A DNA stretch of 64,000 bases from Rhynochetos jubatus. Lineage: Eukaryota; Chordata; Aves; Eurypygiformes; Rhynochetidae. Shown one piece after another: positions 10,843-25,280 of this stretch. The notes beneath the pieces are model-generated. The model was given only the letters and a program-made list of their open reading frames with translations, ran no database searches and was not told where the DNA came from. The translations under genes and the position numbers were made by a program. Each line of letters begins with the position of its first letter. The first letter of the stretch is position 1. The stretch spans positions 40,601,665 through 40,665,664 of the forward strand of contig CM050690.1 in the NCBI GenBank assembly GCA_027574665.1, given 5' to 3'.

Positions 10843-13800
10843 TGAAATTGATGTGGTTTGAAAGTGAATATATCATGTAATATATAATGAATGCAAGTTA
10901 GTGTTGACGATACTGAGGAGCCAAAATTCACCATTTTGATGGAGACTCCAGTCCCCAAATACCTCATGTCTTCTGTTACCATTTATGAAATCCAGTAAGC
11001 AGAAAAATAGGAACACACATACGAATACAAGTTCAAAACAGTAAAGAAGGACAATCCAGAAAGTTCACATTTTAGTAGAATGAAACCATTGGGCATGAAG
11101 CAAGTAAAACTACATTAAGACTTCCTTCTTGGGGTATCCCAATAATATTTATGAGGCTTGAGTTTGACAAGGAAAGCAGGTGAGTCAGTGGCATAATCTT
11201 TGCTGAGTTTAGATGTGTGCAGCCCCCTTCAGTTCCTGAAAGTGCACAGGTTTTGTTAGTCTAGAATTTGGCTTGGTTGTTCTGTTTCCTCAAGTGAATT
11301 ATGAAAAGTCAGTCATGTACTAAGCCAAACAGCTTTGCGTTCAGCATAGGAAGTGAGAAGTGGCTAGCCTTAGGATTTGAAATTTTATGCAATATATTAA
11401 ATTTCAGGAGGAATCCATTGATAGTTCTTGCTAATAATAATGTTACCATAATAAAGATCTATATATTCTAAGAAAGAGATGACTGTGATGACATAGATAA
11501 AATATTTGAGACAAGAACACCTAAAAAGGGCACATTTTGAAAATATTTTGTGAACTATGTAGGATATTCCTGTTAAGCTTATTGAAAGCAAACCATAAAT
11601 TAAAAATCTGATTCAAGAGCTTAAAATGCAGGTTGCACATTTAAAGATAATTTAAATATTATCTTTGCCTATCATTTTGGGTTGTGTAAGGCATGAGATC
11701 ATCTTTTTGTATCATTCCACTAGTAACATTCAGGATAAGTTTCAGTTGTGTGTTGCACTTGGGACAAAAGAAATTTGTAGTCGTATTACATCCTTTAATT
11801 GCAAAGATTTAAGTGTGGTTATACACTTCAAAAAATTCAAAGGAATGGTACGATTTGTGTGCCCATTCAGGCTTGATGTTTCTGTAAGTTCATCATCACT
11901 CTGGGTCTGCAATAGTTGTCTAGAAATGCCTTCAAAGAACCAAGTAATACTCTTATGGTTCTTGATAATTCTTTTAGATACTTGATAGAGAAACATCTTT
12001 AAAACTTCCCTGGGCTATCCGTTCTTATCCAGAAGTGCAATGACTAGGAATGTGCAGAAATGAAAGCATATGTGCAGCATATAAAAGAAAGTGTATGGAA
12101 GACTTAAGTAAACAATTTAAAATAATTCCTCAAAAAAGGAATTTTAAAAAAATAATGTTAGGAATTAAACTAATATAGTGTCTTTTTTTTTTCCCAAACT
12201 GTTTAATTGCCCTAAGGATTTTTCCATTTGATTTGTTTTTAATTTTTGCTGATATTCCTCCTATAGAGGTCTAAAAACTCCTAACTCCATTTATGTTCTA
12301 AAAGAAAACACAAACTTAATGGAGATAAATAACACTGGCTGATCCATTTTACTTCCTTTAGGGGCATCTGATATGGCTTAAGACCTTTTCCAGTGCAATT
12401 CTAGTTAGTCAAAGGTTTTACTATATTCCCCCTGCCCTGTACATACACAAAACTCCCAAACTCTTGACAGTGGGTGCAGCTGTTGTAAAATGGACAACAA
12501 TGTGGTTCTGATACAAACTGCTGGTTACCAGTTGCAGCAGATCGTGTCAGGAGCAAATGCAGTGCTGCTTGGACTGAAGGAGGGGTTTTTGCCCACGTCA
12601 CAGCCGCAACTCTCCATTGTGGAATGCATCCTGTAGCAATTCCTGTTAAGAATTGTCTAAATCCTGCTTCACCATGCCTACATCATTTGTGCCAAGGTCA
12701 ACTCTTGTATAAATATCCTTCTGCCAGAAATCTTGGAATATCTTGACTAAACACTGCTATTCCTTGTAAATTAGCGTCAAGCTGACCAGAAGATTCAGGA
12801 GTCCCACCTCACGTGGATTATCAACACAGGGTAGAGGAAAGCAAAGCAGAGTCCTGGCCCTTAACTGTCAGTGACCCAGTAATTCTGTTTTCCCTTCTAA
12901 AAATGAGACTGTGTTGCTTTTGAAGACTGAAGTTCCACTGAACCTAGATTATTTTTACAGGGTCCTTTTTTCATCACCTTCTGAGCTACAAGTAACATCA
13001 CTCATCAAATCAACCCTATACATACCTATATCTTTGCTCTTTTCCCCAAAAAGAGAAGTCTCTATGTCTTTCTTTCCCTGGAAGCACTGTACTTTTTCTT
13101 CCATTCTTCACCAGCCACTCCCTGAATTAGCTGGTCATCCATTTCTGTTTCTGTATTTAATTCAGATATTCTTTCTTCTAAGGCAATATGTTCAAGCTAC
13201 AGCTTGTTGCAAGAAGGCGATGGAGAGTAAAGAGGAAAAGAGATCGTATTCAAAATTATGTCAGTGGTCAGAAGCAATGTGATAAGCCACCTTTTGAACA
13301 GAAATGCATCTTTTCCAAATAATGTTTTAGGTGGAAAATTGAGAGAAGGGAAGAAAATAAGTTCCTGTGAGAACTGTGCACTTGAATGGAAGGAATTGTC
13401 CTTGTTAAGTGAATTGTGTCTGAACTCAAAAGAGGTTTGCCTTTGAGTGGGACCGGTGGACCCAGTGGTTAGATTCTCCTGGGATCTACTTCCCATCCTC
13501 ATCTTTGAGCCCTGCCCCAGCAGATACTGACTTAGTCTTATAAAACAGGTATGTGTGGTTGATTCTGGAAGCTGGCACTGAGGTACAGCTGCTCAGGGAA
13601 TGATCCTGCGCTCTGGATGACATGAGGATTGGAGGAGGGAATGGTTATTTCCCATCCAAAGAGAAAGCAATGCCAAAGTTTTATTTAAGAGCCTGTGATG
13701 GAGAGCCCATGCAGAAGTGAAGGTCTGGAAGGTGAAGGTCTGGAATGTGAAGCTTAGAGCAGTTGGCTTCATTTCTGGCTCCCACCTTTAAGAGCCAAGA

Positions 13801-16735
13801 ATTCTGTGGTCAAAAATAGTGATGAACCAGGAGGCAGATGGACCTTCTGCCTTCACTAAGTCTTGTTCAGAAGCTACTGACAGATCTGAAGGAGAAATAC
13901 AGCCATCTTCTCTGTGTGCCTCAGTGAGCGCTAAATCCCTGTTTCACCCCCCTACCGGCACTATTAAAACCTGTGTTTCTTAAGCTAGGACGCAGCATTT
14001 GTAACAATATGTTATCATGTTTTCCTTCCTCTCAGCATATGCAAAATAAAATAATTCTCAGTGTGCTTGTTCAGAGGAACAAAGCGAGAACTTTTCACTT
14101 TGTCTTTCTGCTACTGAAGTGAGACTTAATTGCTCAGGTTTGTCTTTACATTTTCTCACCAAGTGAGCATGTGTGTGTGTATGTGTGTTCCACAAGATGG
14201 GAAAAGTGATTGAGCCTGATGAATAAATTTAAAAACAAAATAATATCTGCTCAGAGTGACTTATAAATAAATATGAAGCAATTATTGGTGCCAAGTGCGA
14301 TCATGCCACTTGATTGCTAGTTAAATCAGTCCAGATTTAAACATGTAAACTCCTTGATTTGTATGGAGTCAGACATCTGTAGGTGGTTTATTAAAACCTG
14401 CTGATGTCTCCAGAACTAAATTTGTGTGGATATAGGCCTCTGGGTAGCTGTATTGAAAAAGCAGAGACATACTTTTTATCTGGTTACCTGACTTCCAGCC
14501 CTGTACAGGTGTACTTGAATAAATTAACATCAGTTACCTATGATGAGCCACTGCATACATTATCAGGAGAGGTGACGATGTGAGAAAGCTGCTGTCTCCT
14601 GTTACCACCTCCTTGACACAACAGTAACCATTTTTTCATCATCCTACTGTGCTTGGAGTCTTCTACAGATAACTTCTTAGATAACTGCTTTCTATAAATG
14701 CACTCAATTCTGCAGACAGATAGCTCCAAGAAGTATGTTATTTCACACCAGTCCATGATAAGTATTACTGTATTTCCCCTGATATAATTAGCTGTCATGT
14801 GCAGCTTGAATTTGCTCCAATCAGAATGAAGAAACCAGGTTTGAAGACATTAGGTGTTTGATGAACCATTCATCAAGAGACAAAAAAGCTATTTTATACA
14901 TTTTTAAAAATATAAACATATTTACACCTATACTACTGTTTCTGGACATGATGTTCATGAAGAGACCAGCTGCATATCCAGTGCAATTGTAGGAACCCTT
15001 AGGTTTTCCCTTGCAGAGTCACCAAGATGTGTGTCACTGCTAATGTTCACATAACTCTTCCTTACCCAAGAGAACCTGGATCCTAAAAATCCATTTTGTG
15101 CCACCCCTAACACAGAGCTAACCTCTTCCATGAGTAGTCATGCTGAACACAGACTACCTGTCGTATGGTATACTCACCAGTATGAGTAAGAAAAACAGAA
15201 TTAAGACTAGAATGCATAGAACTAATTTCTTTGTAAGATTATGTTTTAATTTAAAAGAAAAACAATAAATTGAAACAAGCCCTGAAGAGGCTACTTATGA
15301 GAGTAAAGATTGCAGGGTCAGCTCTGACAGGGAGGGAGGTCTTTTCCTACTACACGTATCCATTTGTTTTGGGGTTGAGTCGGAGGCGGTGGTAGTTTCT
15401 CGAAACGATCTGCTGCCTTCATTATCTTGTTCTCTTTTGGTACACTTTGAGACTAAGGGCACAGTTTCTTGCGTGGTGCAAGAAGTCTCATGTTTTGTGT
15501 GAACTCTGAAAATAAGTCAAGGACTTTTCAGTGACCTGAAAAGTTTGTTTAAATAAACTGCTACACCAGGATTAAGATAGGTGGTAAGCATAAGGAAAGC
15601 ATTGAAAATACTAGCAAAGCATGCATTGAGCAGTATTTTCCCCTGGTATGTGTTGTGACAAATAGTGTAAAAGTTTAATTTGTTTTGATCAGGTTTCCTG
15701 TGCAGGTTCTGTGTGGTTTATGTTCAGTGAAAAAGATTATTTGGGAAGACAGGACTAGGAACATGAATACTTATTCATAATATCCTGATTGCCCCTAGGT
15801 TCCTAGGAAATAACTGGAAGAACCAAAACTCTTCTCCAGAGAGTGGGAGAAAATTGAGTATTTTCCACTTATCTGAGTAACTGTAAAGCTGTTCCCCATA
15901 TACAGAGACGTCCCATCTTCCCTCGAGTCTTTTGGAAGTGGGGTAAACAAAACATCTACGTATGTGAGTTCCTGCAGAGAAAGTCTCTATCTGTCCTTTT
16001 AAACTTCACAGCAGAAGGCTGTGAGATTCCCTGCACACTGGAGGAAGCTGTACCTCACAGATACAAGCACCAGGGCACGACTCCCGGAAGCCTGGGTGTG
16101 TGACAATGGAACAAGACCCTGCAACCTGAGAGAGGTAGTACTCTCAGGTGGAGGAGGCTGGGACAAAATGGTGAAGGGGGAGGCAGACACATCTGTGTCA
16201 GGAATAGCTGTGTGTTTACTGCCCTTTGGAGTTACAGCTCTTGATGAAGGATAGAGACACTAAGCAGGCAGTTGGCTGCTGTCATACATACACACGTGAT
16301 AACGTCCATTTGTCAGCTGTGATTTGCTGTCTGAAAAGAATAACTGTCACCTGAAGAAACAAACTTTATATCAGATCTTATGGCCTAACCAAAGATTACT
16401 TGTAGATGAGGCCATTTTCTTCTCTCCATGAAAGATGATGATGCTTCTCCCACTGGATTTGAGCCTTTTCATTCATGAAAGCATGAAGTGAATGACTGTG
16501 CTGTGACATATCTGAATTAAAGTTAACATTTTCCTAAAAGTAAGAAAACTGGTGAGGCAAGTCCTAAAAATGACCCAGAAGGGGGAAAAAATACGAGGTG
16601 TAGATGCCTCCAGATAGCTACAATACTGTTTTGGAGGATAGTGTGCTAGTTCTGTCAGTATATCTAGACAGAGGTAGACATTGTCCTCTGTGTCCTCATC
16701 CCAAAGATACAGTCATTCCTAGGCTTTGTGAGGTC

Positions 16736-16775
16736 TTTTTTTTGGGGGGTGTGGGGGTGTGGGGGTGTGTTTTTT
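16736..16775 (+). repeat. G/T-rich tract, (GGGGGTGT)n
   Basis: Three G runs of five or six spaced by TGT and flanked by T runs. It has one G run too few for a standard four-run quadruplex unless shorter runs take part. Confidence 0.8.
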
Positions 16776-17699
16776 GAAGCAGAATTATGTAGCAGGTGAT
16801 CAGTATAGTAAAACAAAGCTCAGCTGGGTTCCTATTCCATCACTTTTTGACAAGATAAGTCTTAGCTTGTGGATCCAAATAGATTGGCTAAAAAGTACAA
16901 GGAACCTTTTGCGGTAGCCACCAATGTCTGAGGCACCTGCCTGAAGGTGGGTTTACAACAAACAGGCAAGATGGGAGTGTTTTGCTCTGGGACATGTCTT
17001 ACTCAAAAATATTTGGCAATTTATGAGCCCTGTGGAAAAGAGAACCCAAACCCCAACCTCTCTGAATCTGGAACACCTTTTCATGGTTATACAAGTTGCT
17101 AGTGGTTAGTAGGTATGACAGGGAGTAATAGCAAATTTGTAAAGTAGCGCCTGTAATTGCAGGACTCTACTGTGTCGTTAGAAACAGTTAAGGGGAAAGA
17201 TCACCAGACTGATGCCTACTTATCTAAGGGTGATCCTGAAGAAAGAGGTATCAATGAGAGTTAAATGCTGGTGGCAAAGAGACTACATGGTGGATAGGCA
17301 CTGCAGGACACTGTGCACAGCTTTTCACAGCCCCTGAATCCTGACCTGGGGTACTGACAGTCAGCCGTGCCACACATTGTGTACCTGTATTCGTGGTGTT
17401 AGGCTGTAGCTGCCATAGTTGGAACCGCTCATTCATGTCCAGCAGGAACACATAAAGCATTCCCAGTGGCACTAGAGATACCTCAGGTGGTCTGTTAGGA
17501 CCTGAGGTAACACAGGACTGTCTCGGGTGTGATACCACTTAAGGCTTTCCACATGTTGGCCTTTCAAAGGCAAACACCGGATATTTCCTGACTGAAGTTT
17601 TAAGCCCACCACTTCTAAAGAAAATCTAAGGCTTTGAGTAGTGCTTCCTACTTCCCAGCAACATCTTTTACATTAGCAGTTTGCCTTGTGCTAAGCAAG

Positions 17700-17722
17700 T
17701 TTTTCTTTTTTTTTTTTTTTTT
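17700..17722 (+). repeat. Poly(T) tract
   Basis: A T run broken by one C. There is no recognisable retroposon body attached to it on the minus strand. Confidence 0.85.
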
Positions 17723-18227
17723 AATTAAGAGCTCATTTCACATTTAAGCTTGCCCTAAAAAGCATTACTTGAAAAGATCTGTGTAAGAAATAATTTAACA
17801 ATTTTGCCATAAGGCACCTGCAAGCTTCATATAAATAGACCTGGAAGAGAAATGAAAGAGTTTTAGATTTGCCAAAAATGCACATTGCCATAAAAAAGAA
17901 AGGATTGCAGGACTTCATTGGCATTGTGTATAAATGTAAAGTGGTTCGTTTTGTGTAGGGGAAGAGAAAGAAAGGGTGGGATTGTAATAAGAATATATTT
18001 TTTGCTGTCACTTTGGTTTTGCCTTTTTTTTTTAAGAGAAAGGGGAAAGAAAAGCCCTAAGCTGTATCTCCATGTCAAACTATATGAGTCTGAAACATAA
18101 CCTGTAAATTATAAGTTTTATAAGTTGTTATTTCCAATGTTACTGATTTTGATTCTAGTGCTTTACAAACTTTATTGCTTATTTTATTAACTAGGGAAAA
18201 GTGTTGCCCGCTTCCAGTTCAATACAT

Positions 18228-18285
18228 TTTTTTCCTTTCTCTCCTTCTTCCTCCCTCTCTCTCCCTCTCTCTCTCCTTTTCTTTG
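18228..18285 (+). repeat. CT-rich polypyrimidine tract
   Basis: An almost uninterrupted run of C and T with (CT)n blocks in the intron. It could bind PTB-type proteins or form H-DNA, but nothing here shows that it does. Confidence 0.85.
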
Positions 18286-18430
18286 TTATGCCAAAATAAA
18301 AAAGCAATTAAACTTCAGCCGCTTAAAACTGAAAATACAAACGGGACATAGTTAATTTTGCTGCCCATAAATCTTATATCGTACTTTCGTGTGTAACGCA
18401 CAGAATGTGGAAATAAAAATAGCCCAAACA

Positions 18431-18466
18431 TGTATATCTATATATATATATCTCTGTGTGTCTGTG
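18431..18466. repeat. (TA)n / (TG)n compound microsatellite
   Basis: TATATCTATATATATATAT followed by a CTCTGTGTGTCTGTG stretch. Confidence 0.85.
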
Positions 18467-21400
18467 GATGCATGTACAGCAAGAAAGACCTATATATAGC
18501 TGTGTTGGTAGATAAAGATCTAAAAATACAATGGATAGAATGAAAACTTGGATTCCCACTCAGAAAAGGTAAATGAGCCCTTGTTTCAAGAAGATGCATG
18601 CAGATGATATATTATGCAAGATTCGGAATCGAGATTTCATGTGGGGAGGAGGCAGGCCCTGGCAGGAAGGATAAGAGATCCTGTGCTGGACGTCTCTCAG
18701 GTCTGATAGCCAGATAGGGGAGCAGCACTAATTCCGCAGCCTTTTTAGTCTGTTCTGTCACAGAAGGGGCACTGCTGGGTCAGTCAGCTCACTAGTAATT
18801 GTGTTTTACAGACTTCTAAAGCAATTGGCTCAGTCAGTCCCAATTCAATAAAAGTGGAGAGCGAGAGTGAGAGCACTTTTGTTCTATTTTTTACTTGAAA
18901 TTATTTCATTCAGCAGTCTGTCTTTTTTATTACCAGGATTTGACATTAGCACTCCAAGCTATATTAGCATCCATTTCAGCAGTTCAGTAATGGTATTAAA
19001 AAAACACTTAACTTCAATGGTGAATGGTTGTATGACAGTACCATAAAAATCCACATTAAAAAAAAACTTATGTATTTGTCCCTGCAAATTATTTTTCACT
19101 TGTTTAACCACTTCAAAACTACAGTCTTTTGACTGGTGTTTGCAATAGCTCTAGCAGCAGGGAAGGCTTGTAAAGGAGCTGAGAAGCAAGTGCAGCAATA
19201 ATGGCATAAAGGGAAAAATGAAGACATTGAAAGAAGAAGAAAAATGTAATAGGAACATGCAAGCACACATGCGTGTACAAGAAAGACCTCTCATTTTGGG
19301 TGGGTGCCTGTCATTCATCAAATGAAGCAAGATTTTAAACTCATATCACTCAAGGTAAAATCTTTGGCATCTTCCAGATTTCTGGGATTTAATTTGAACC
19401 CAGCACTCTCCAAGCTTGGGACGGCAGCCTAACTATCTTGGCACTGCAGCACACTCATAAATGACTGCATTAGGTTCTAAATTTTGATTAAACATTCTGT
19501 AATTAATCAATGGTAGACATGAAGCAGTTGGCAAGGTCCAGAGCTGCAAAATGTTTAAGACATAAAACATTACAAAGTAATTAGAATGTGCTCCTTCAAG
19601 AGAAGGATTGCCTTCAATAAAGAGGTAAATGATAGCATCATGTTTATTGTGGACGTAGGCAGCCAGTGCAATATGATAAACTGCAGGAGATACACATATC
19701 AGTAATCATCCACATTATTAGTGTCATTAATCATAATTCTAAAAATATGACAGCAGCAGCCAACTTTTTGACCAATTTTGCCTCTGCCTGTTGGCCGTTA
19801 TAACTTCACTAATAGACTGCAGAGCTCCTGTGCGTGGCAGTTTGCATTGAGAATGGAAGGTTAATTATATTTGAGCTGCTGATTCCTTCTCTCCTCGGAA
19901 AAGACTGAGCACTTTGACAATCCCAGGAGCTCACTGCTGTTAAACCAGTAAAAGTACTTTATTGAAATTTTCTTTGTTGGTCAGGAATGAGTAGATGTTT
20001 CAAATGAGATATAAGCGCCAGGCTGGGACGGCCGCTAATGTTTCTTCCAAAATAATCCTTGGACAGCAAGCTGAACTCATACTTCCCTTAGATATCTTTG
20101 TACAGTCTCTTGTGGATGGGTAAAAAGTTGAGAATTTAATAACCGCTGACAATAGTATGTATGGAAGAATCTCAGAGGATTGAGATTACTGAGGAGTTGG
20201 GGCGTCAGTGCAGGGAGGTTATAGGATAATCAGCTATCAGTTGACCTGAAAGGGGCACTTATTTAGTAATGCAAAATTACTAATAGAGGCACCCTGTTGA
20301 AGTGCCACATTGTATGTGATTTTATAGTTCCTCTGGTGTTATATAAGTAAACCCAGCATTTTTAGACAAACGAAGCAGTGGGAATGAGAATTACCACTGC
20401 ATTGTGACCAAAAGGAATGCTTTACATATTTGCTGTGGAACCTGAAATCGTACAAAACTGTCCCTGGATCTGAGGGTTTATTATGAATTTGAACTTACAA
20501 CACAATAAGTAAAGGGTCTGTGAACCTTCTGAGCAGATCATGAGATAATGTGTTGCTGTGCATCAGTGTATGGGAATAAAAAAAAATGGCTTCGAAGCAG
20601 AATTGGGGAAAGACAGCTGTTCTGACTAAATTTTATCTTTTTTGCTTTTACTGAAACTTGAAACACAGTAAAATTAATGAGTGGGGTGCTGAGCTGAAGG
20701 GACTGCTTGCGTAAAATCTTGCAAAATTATCACATTTTATGTGGCTGTTGTAACAGTAGAATGAAGGATGACAACTTCAGATTACAAAATTTGGATCATG
20801 TAGTATTTAGATGATTTATGTTTGAAAAGAAATTTTAATTCATGCAATTTGGCAACAGATTCTACCTGGCTGTTTCCTCAATAGTTCTTAAGGAATTAAG
20901 AGGACTTTGTGTGAAGGACTCGCAAAACACTTCAACACACAGAGGAGATGAGGACCGAATGCATGACTGCTGTGCAGGGCCTCGTGTGATTTGGCTGCAC
21001 GGGGATAAACATTTCTGTACAGCATGTGTAGATTGTAGAAACGGTTTAAGGTGGTTGGGCTGATTGTCAGTGGTGCTGAGCACCTGTAATTTCCATCACA
21101 GGACTTTGTCGTACATACGATGACCTTCTCATGCACGTAACATGGCTACACTGAGTTAGTTCACTTAGGAAATATTCCGTCAGATAAATCTTTTTATTCT
21201 AAACTTTCTCAACCAGTCCGGATATTAGACAAGAGTGCTGGCTATTTTGTAATGAGTCTGTTTTGCTTCCAGGCAGCTAGTAAAGTGAGAGGTTGAAGTG
21301 TTGCAACACAATTTTGATAGTTTCTGAGTAACTTTGGCAAGTACACCAGTGGTTGTGCTTTTTGTTTGTAATATCTTTTGATCTTTAATGGACAACAATA

Positions 21401-22813
21401 GTAATATATTAAGAGTGCGACATGACCTCGATGCTTCTGAGCACACACAGCTGTTGTGAAAGTGTAATTCTGTTTACACCGTAAGGACCGTCTCACTAAA
21501 CACCTCAACAGGTATGTACTGAATTATCGGGCCTTTCGAGAATCCTGAACCTGTCAGATTTTACATTAAAAATTATTTGGTAGCAAACATTGCCATCAGA
21601 TATCAGTTCCACATTTAACCTGAGTATTTGCTCACACAGTCGGCTCTCCTGCCTCCCCAAATGCCATCTCGGCATTAACATTTTTTATGCATTCCACGGC
21701 AATGACAAATTGTTTTCTGAGTCTAACTGTGAATTAAGTATGCAAAAGGCATGTTTGCCACTGCCAACAAACCAATAATTCTCACTAACATCTTCAGAGT
21801 TACAACATTTATAAAGTTGCAAAGTGGAGTAAACAAACCATCTGTTTGGCTTTACCATATATGTCATGCTCTCTTATTAGCATATTACGATTCATTTAGT
21901 AAACAAATTTGGTGATTTCGTTCATGTCAAAGTTAGAGGGAGCTTGAAGATGATTAACATTCCTGGGACAGGCACATTAATACATTGCTTCCTCTGCAAA
22001 GTTAAATGGCTTCTCAGGAGAATCACCCCTTGTTGACAAGATGAGACTGTCAATTTTGTTTGCCTGCCACATTAGGGGCCGTAAGGGGATGGGAAGCTCT
22101 GAGAAAGAGGAGCAGTGTAGGCAGCATAATTCACTGCGAATTGAAAAAAGAAGTCTAATTCTGATAAATGGTCGACCCCAATACATCCTACCTGTTATTA
22201 CAACAGACGTGCCGTATCTGTGCAGTAAATTAGTTAAACCCCTAAAGAGTTTGATGGGAGCTTATCTTCAAGTGAATAATTTGAGTGTAGAGGGAGCTGT
22301 CTTCGTGACCAGTGTGAGTGATTTGTTTCATATTGAAAGGGATTGAAATGACTGGGCTCCACATCTTTAATTTGCAAGAACTTGCTTGTCCTTTATTTCC
22401 TGCATTTAATAAGCGCTGTTTTTTTACTTTTTTTAATAGGTGCTGAACTGTATTTTACCTTTTGGATTTTCTTCCTATGAAAGGTTAATATTTTTCAGAT
22501 TCTATGCAATTTAAAGCCTCAAGAACTGATGTCATTACCCAAACTGTTCATGTAGAAATGCCATGGTTTCATTGGGTAGTACAGTATTTTGTCTTCACTG
22601 ATTGTTCTTAAGTCTAGATCCTATCGCTACTTTTCCCCTCTACATTTAGAGGCAAACTAAACATGATCAAGTACACAGAATTGCTAGCATACTGACTGAA
22701 ACCTTGACCCTCTTTAGATAAATGCGAATTTTATAATTTAGGTCAGATCAGGATTTCAAACCTTTATCATCTTTGCTTAGATTTATGTGGGGTGTTGTGG
22801 GTTTTTTTAATTG

Positions 22814-22858
22814 GAAAAAAACAAAACAAAACAAAACAAAAACCCAAAAAACAAAACC
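22814..22858 (+). repeat. (CAAAA)n microsatellite
   Basis: Tandem CAAAA units after an A run, then degenerate C/A-rich DNA. It could be the tail of an old retroposon, but no body is recognisable. Confidence 0.85.
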
Positions 22859-25280
22859 AGCCTGTATCAAAGACTGCTGAGAGAGTGGCAAAATTAGAAT
22901 AGTAACTGAGAAAATGATTTCTTCAACAGTTTCCACTACTAATTAAGTTTCAGGAAGTGTTTTATTGTTGATTCTTTTAAGTAAATGGGGGAAATGATTG
23001 CTGTTTCCTTCTTGAAGAAATACCAGAATTAAGGCCATATCTTTTCTCATAAATATGTACACTGTTATATTTAGCTAGAGTCTTACTTTCTGATTCTTTG
23101 ATTTTAGCTGCATGAAACTCAGCACTTTCAGTTTGCAGAGGTTCTGAGAAAGCATAAAATACTGGGTTTACATTCTGTTATGTTCACATATTCTGAGCCT
23201 TTCTATGAGTTTCAGGCTTAAATACGCAGGAAAGGAACATGAAATTGAGGTAAGACCACAATACTTTGCCATAATAGTGAATTGCATAAGTGATTACAAT
23301 AATGTGAAAGTTTCAAACAAAACCGTAATACTTAATTGACAGCCTTTGAGGTGAAGAGAAACAAAGAGAACTTTGCTTTAACCTTTCATTGTAGGTGAAA
23401 ATATAGGCTGAATACTGACCTGAAGATAGGTGTGGAAAAAGTCTCGTGGGAGCAATAATGAAAATGTCATTGTTTATGATATTTTAAAACAGATTGACAG
23501 AGCTTAGTTTTAAACTAAGCATAGCAGAAGGATAGCTTGTATGGGGCCTGCACAACCTGAGCAGTTACTCCTGTATCCCACTTCAACAAGAGGCTTGCTG
23601 ATCTGTACGTAAACCACCAGACAAATGTGTCCTGGCCTTTGATTTTGTAATAGAACCTTCTTCAAGATGCTGAAAATTGGTTTTATAACCCAATAGTAGC
23701 AGCTGTCTCCTTTGAAAAAGAAAAAAAAAGTCTACTATTACATGGAAAGAACAAAATTTAATAGAAAATAATTTAATGTTGACTTTTTTTTTTTTTTTTA
23801 AAGTATTACTTAATGCTGGGATCACTTATTGTATCTTAAAGCAAAGCTGCCCAAAGACTGATGGCCACCTGCTGTGATCTCCTGTCTGATTTCTTTGCAG
23901 TGTTAGAATGATAAGTCTGGATAGTATTACTCTGGCAAATCAAAAATTTGGCAGAAAATAAATTTTCAGAACATTTGAGAGAGATTTGGATATTGTTTTA
24001 TTTGGAAACATAGGAAGAAAGGATGTGGTGGGATACAACTGGAAATGTTGAAATGATTCATTTCAGAATTTTAAGGAACAATACAGTGTGCTTTGCTGTT
24101 TGAGTGAGATTCTCATCTGGGAAATTTGTCACTTACAGTCAGCCAAGGAGGAGCGAGGGGCCAATAGCTAGGACATTTAACTGGGACATCGGCTGGCTTT
24201 GCCTTTCTGTCTGACTGCATCAGGGTCTGGAAAAACAGTTTCCTTTGTCCCTAACTGACTGCCCTAACAATTACGCTGCTGTTTCATTCTCTCTCTCTTT
24301 TTCTTTCATCCTTTTATTATTTAAGTGTAATCATAGTTTTCTCTTGCTAAAAAGTTAAGAAAATAATGCTTTGAGTTTCGTTTTCAACAACCTGCCCTAC
24401 CCCAAACTGTGAACACCACGTTCAACCCGATTTTTCATGCCGTTGGTTTTGTGCTCTGTAGAATACTTGAATTTAAATAGACTACCCTTTTTCATCCAAA
24501 TTCCCTAACTCTGCTGTGCACATCAGAGATGAGGTTTGTCCTAGTGCAGATAGGACTGCAGCCATGGGTGTATCCAAAGGTGGCCTTGCGTCATGCATAG
24601 AATTTATGCCAGTTTCTATGCCAGGACACATTCTAGTCTCTGATAAATTCCTCCTCACTCACTTCAAAAAGAAAAAGACTGACTAAATAAAAATAAGTGA
24701 AAATAAAGCAGCCATTACATTTTTCTTTCCAACAAATGGATAGTAAATTAACAAAATCAGATTCATTGACAAGTGTAGAAAGAAACTGCTGAAGAGAACC
24801 CAGTCTGGATTTATGAGCTGTGTAAATGGCATGTACGTTTAATTGACCATATTTCCTAGGCTTATAATCCCCTTTCTTCTGTTGATGCGTAGTGCATGTC
24901 ACTAGAGGAGCTTGCTAGTAGTAGGTGGGGTGGAACCGACAATGAATTATAATTATGGAAGAATACTTCCCATGAATTTCACAAGGGAAGGAAAATACTA
25001 GCACCAGTGGGATCATGCCAAGGGTCAGAGAACTGCTGTAGTTGCCAGCGGCTGTAGTTGCCAGTGCTGCCACCAAAACTGTCTGAAAGGGCAGTGGTGA
25101 ACTGGTAGGTGACACACCCTTGCCACTTCACCACAACCACAGTTTTCATGTGTGCCATCATTATCCTTGTCATCCTTACAGCAGCACGGATCCATTCTTA
25201 AGATTATTGGATCTGGAAGGCTCAATTCACTCTGGTGAGGACTTTCTGCACACTTTTGCCCACCATATGTCTGATCATGA

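Noticed and set aside
22041..22346. 101-codon plus-strand frame in the intron
   Set aside because: No recognisable domain, no suitable splice sites, and composition like the surrounding non-coding DNA.
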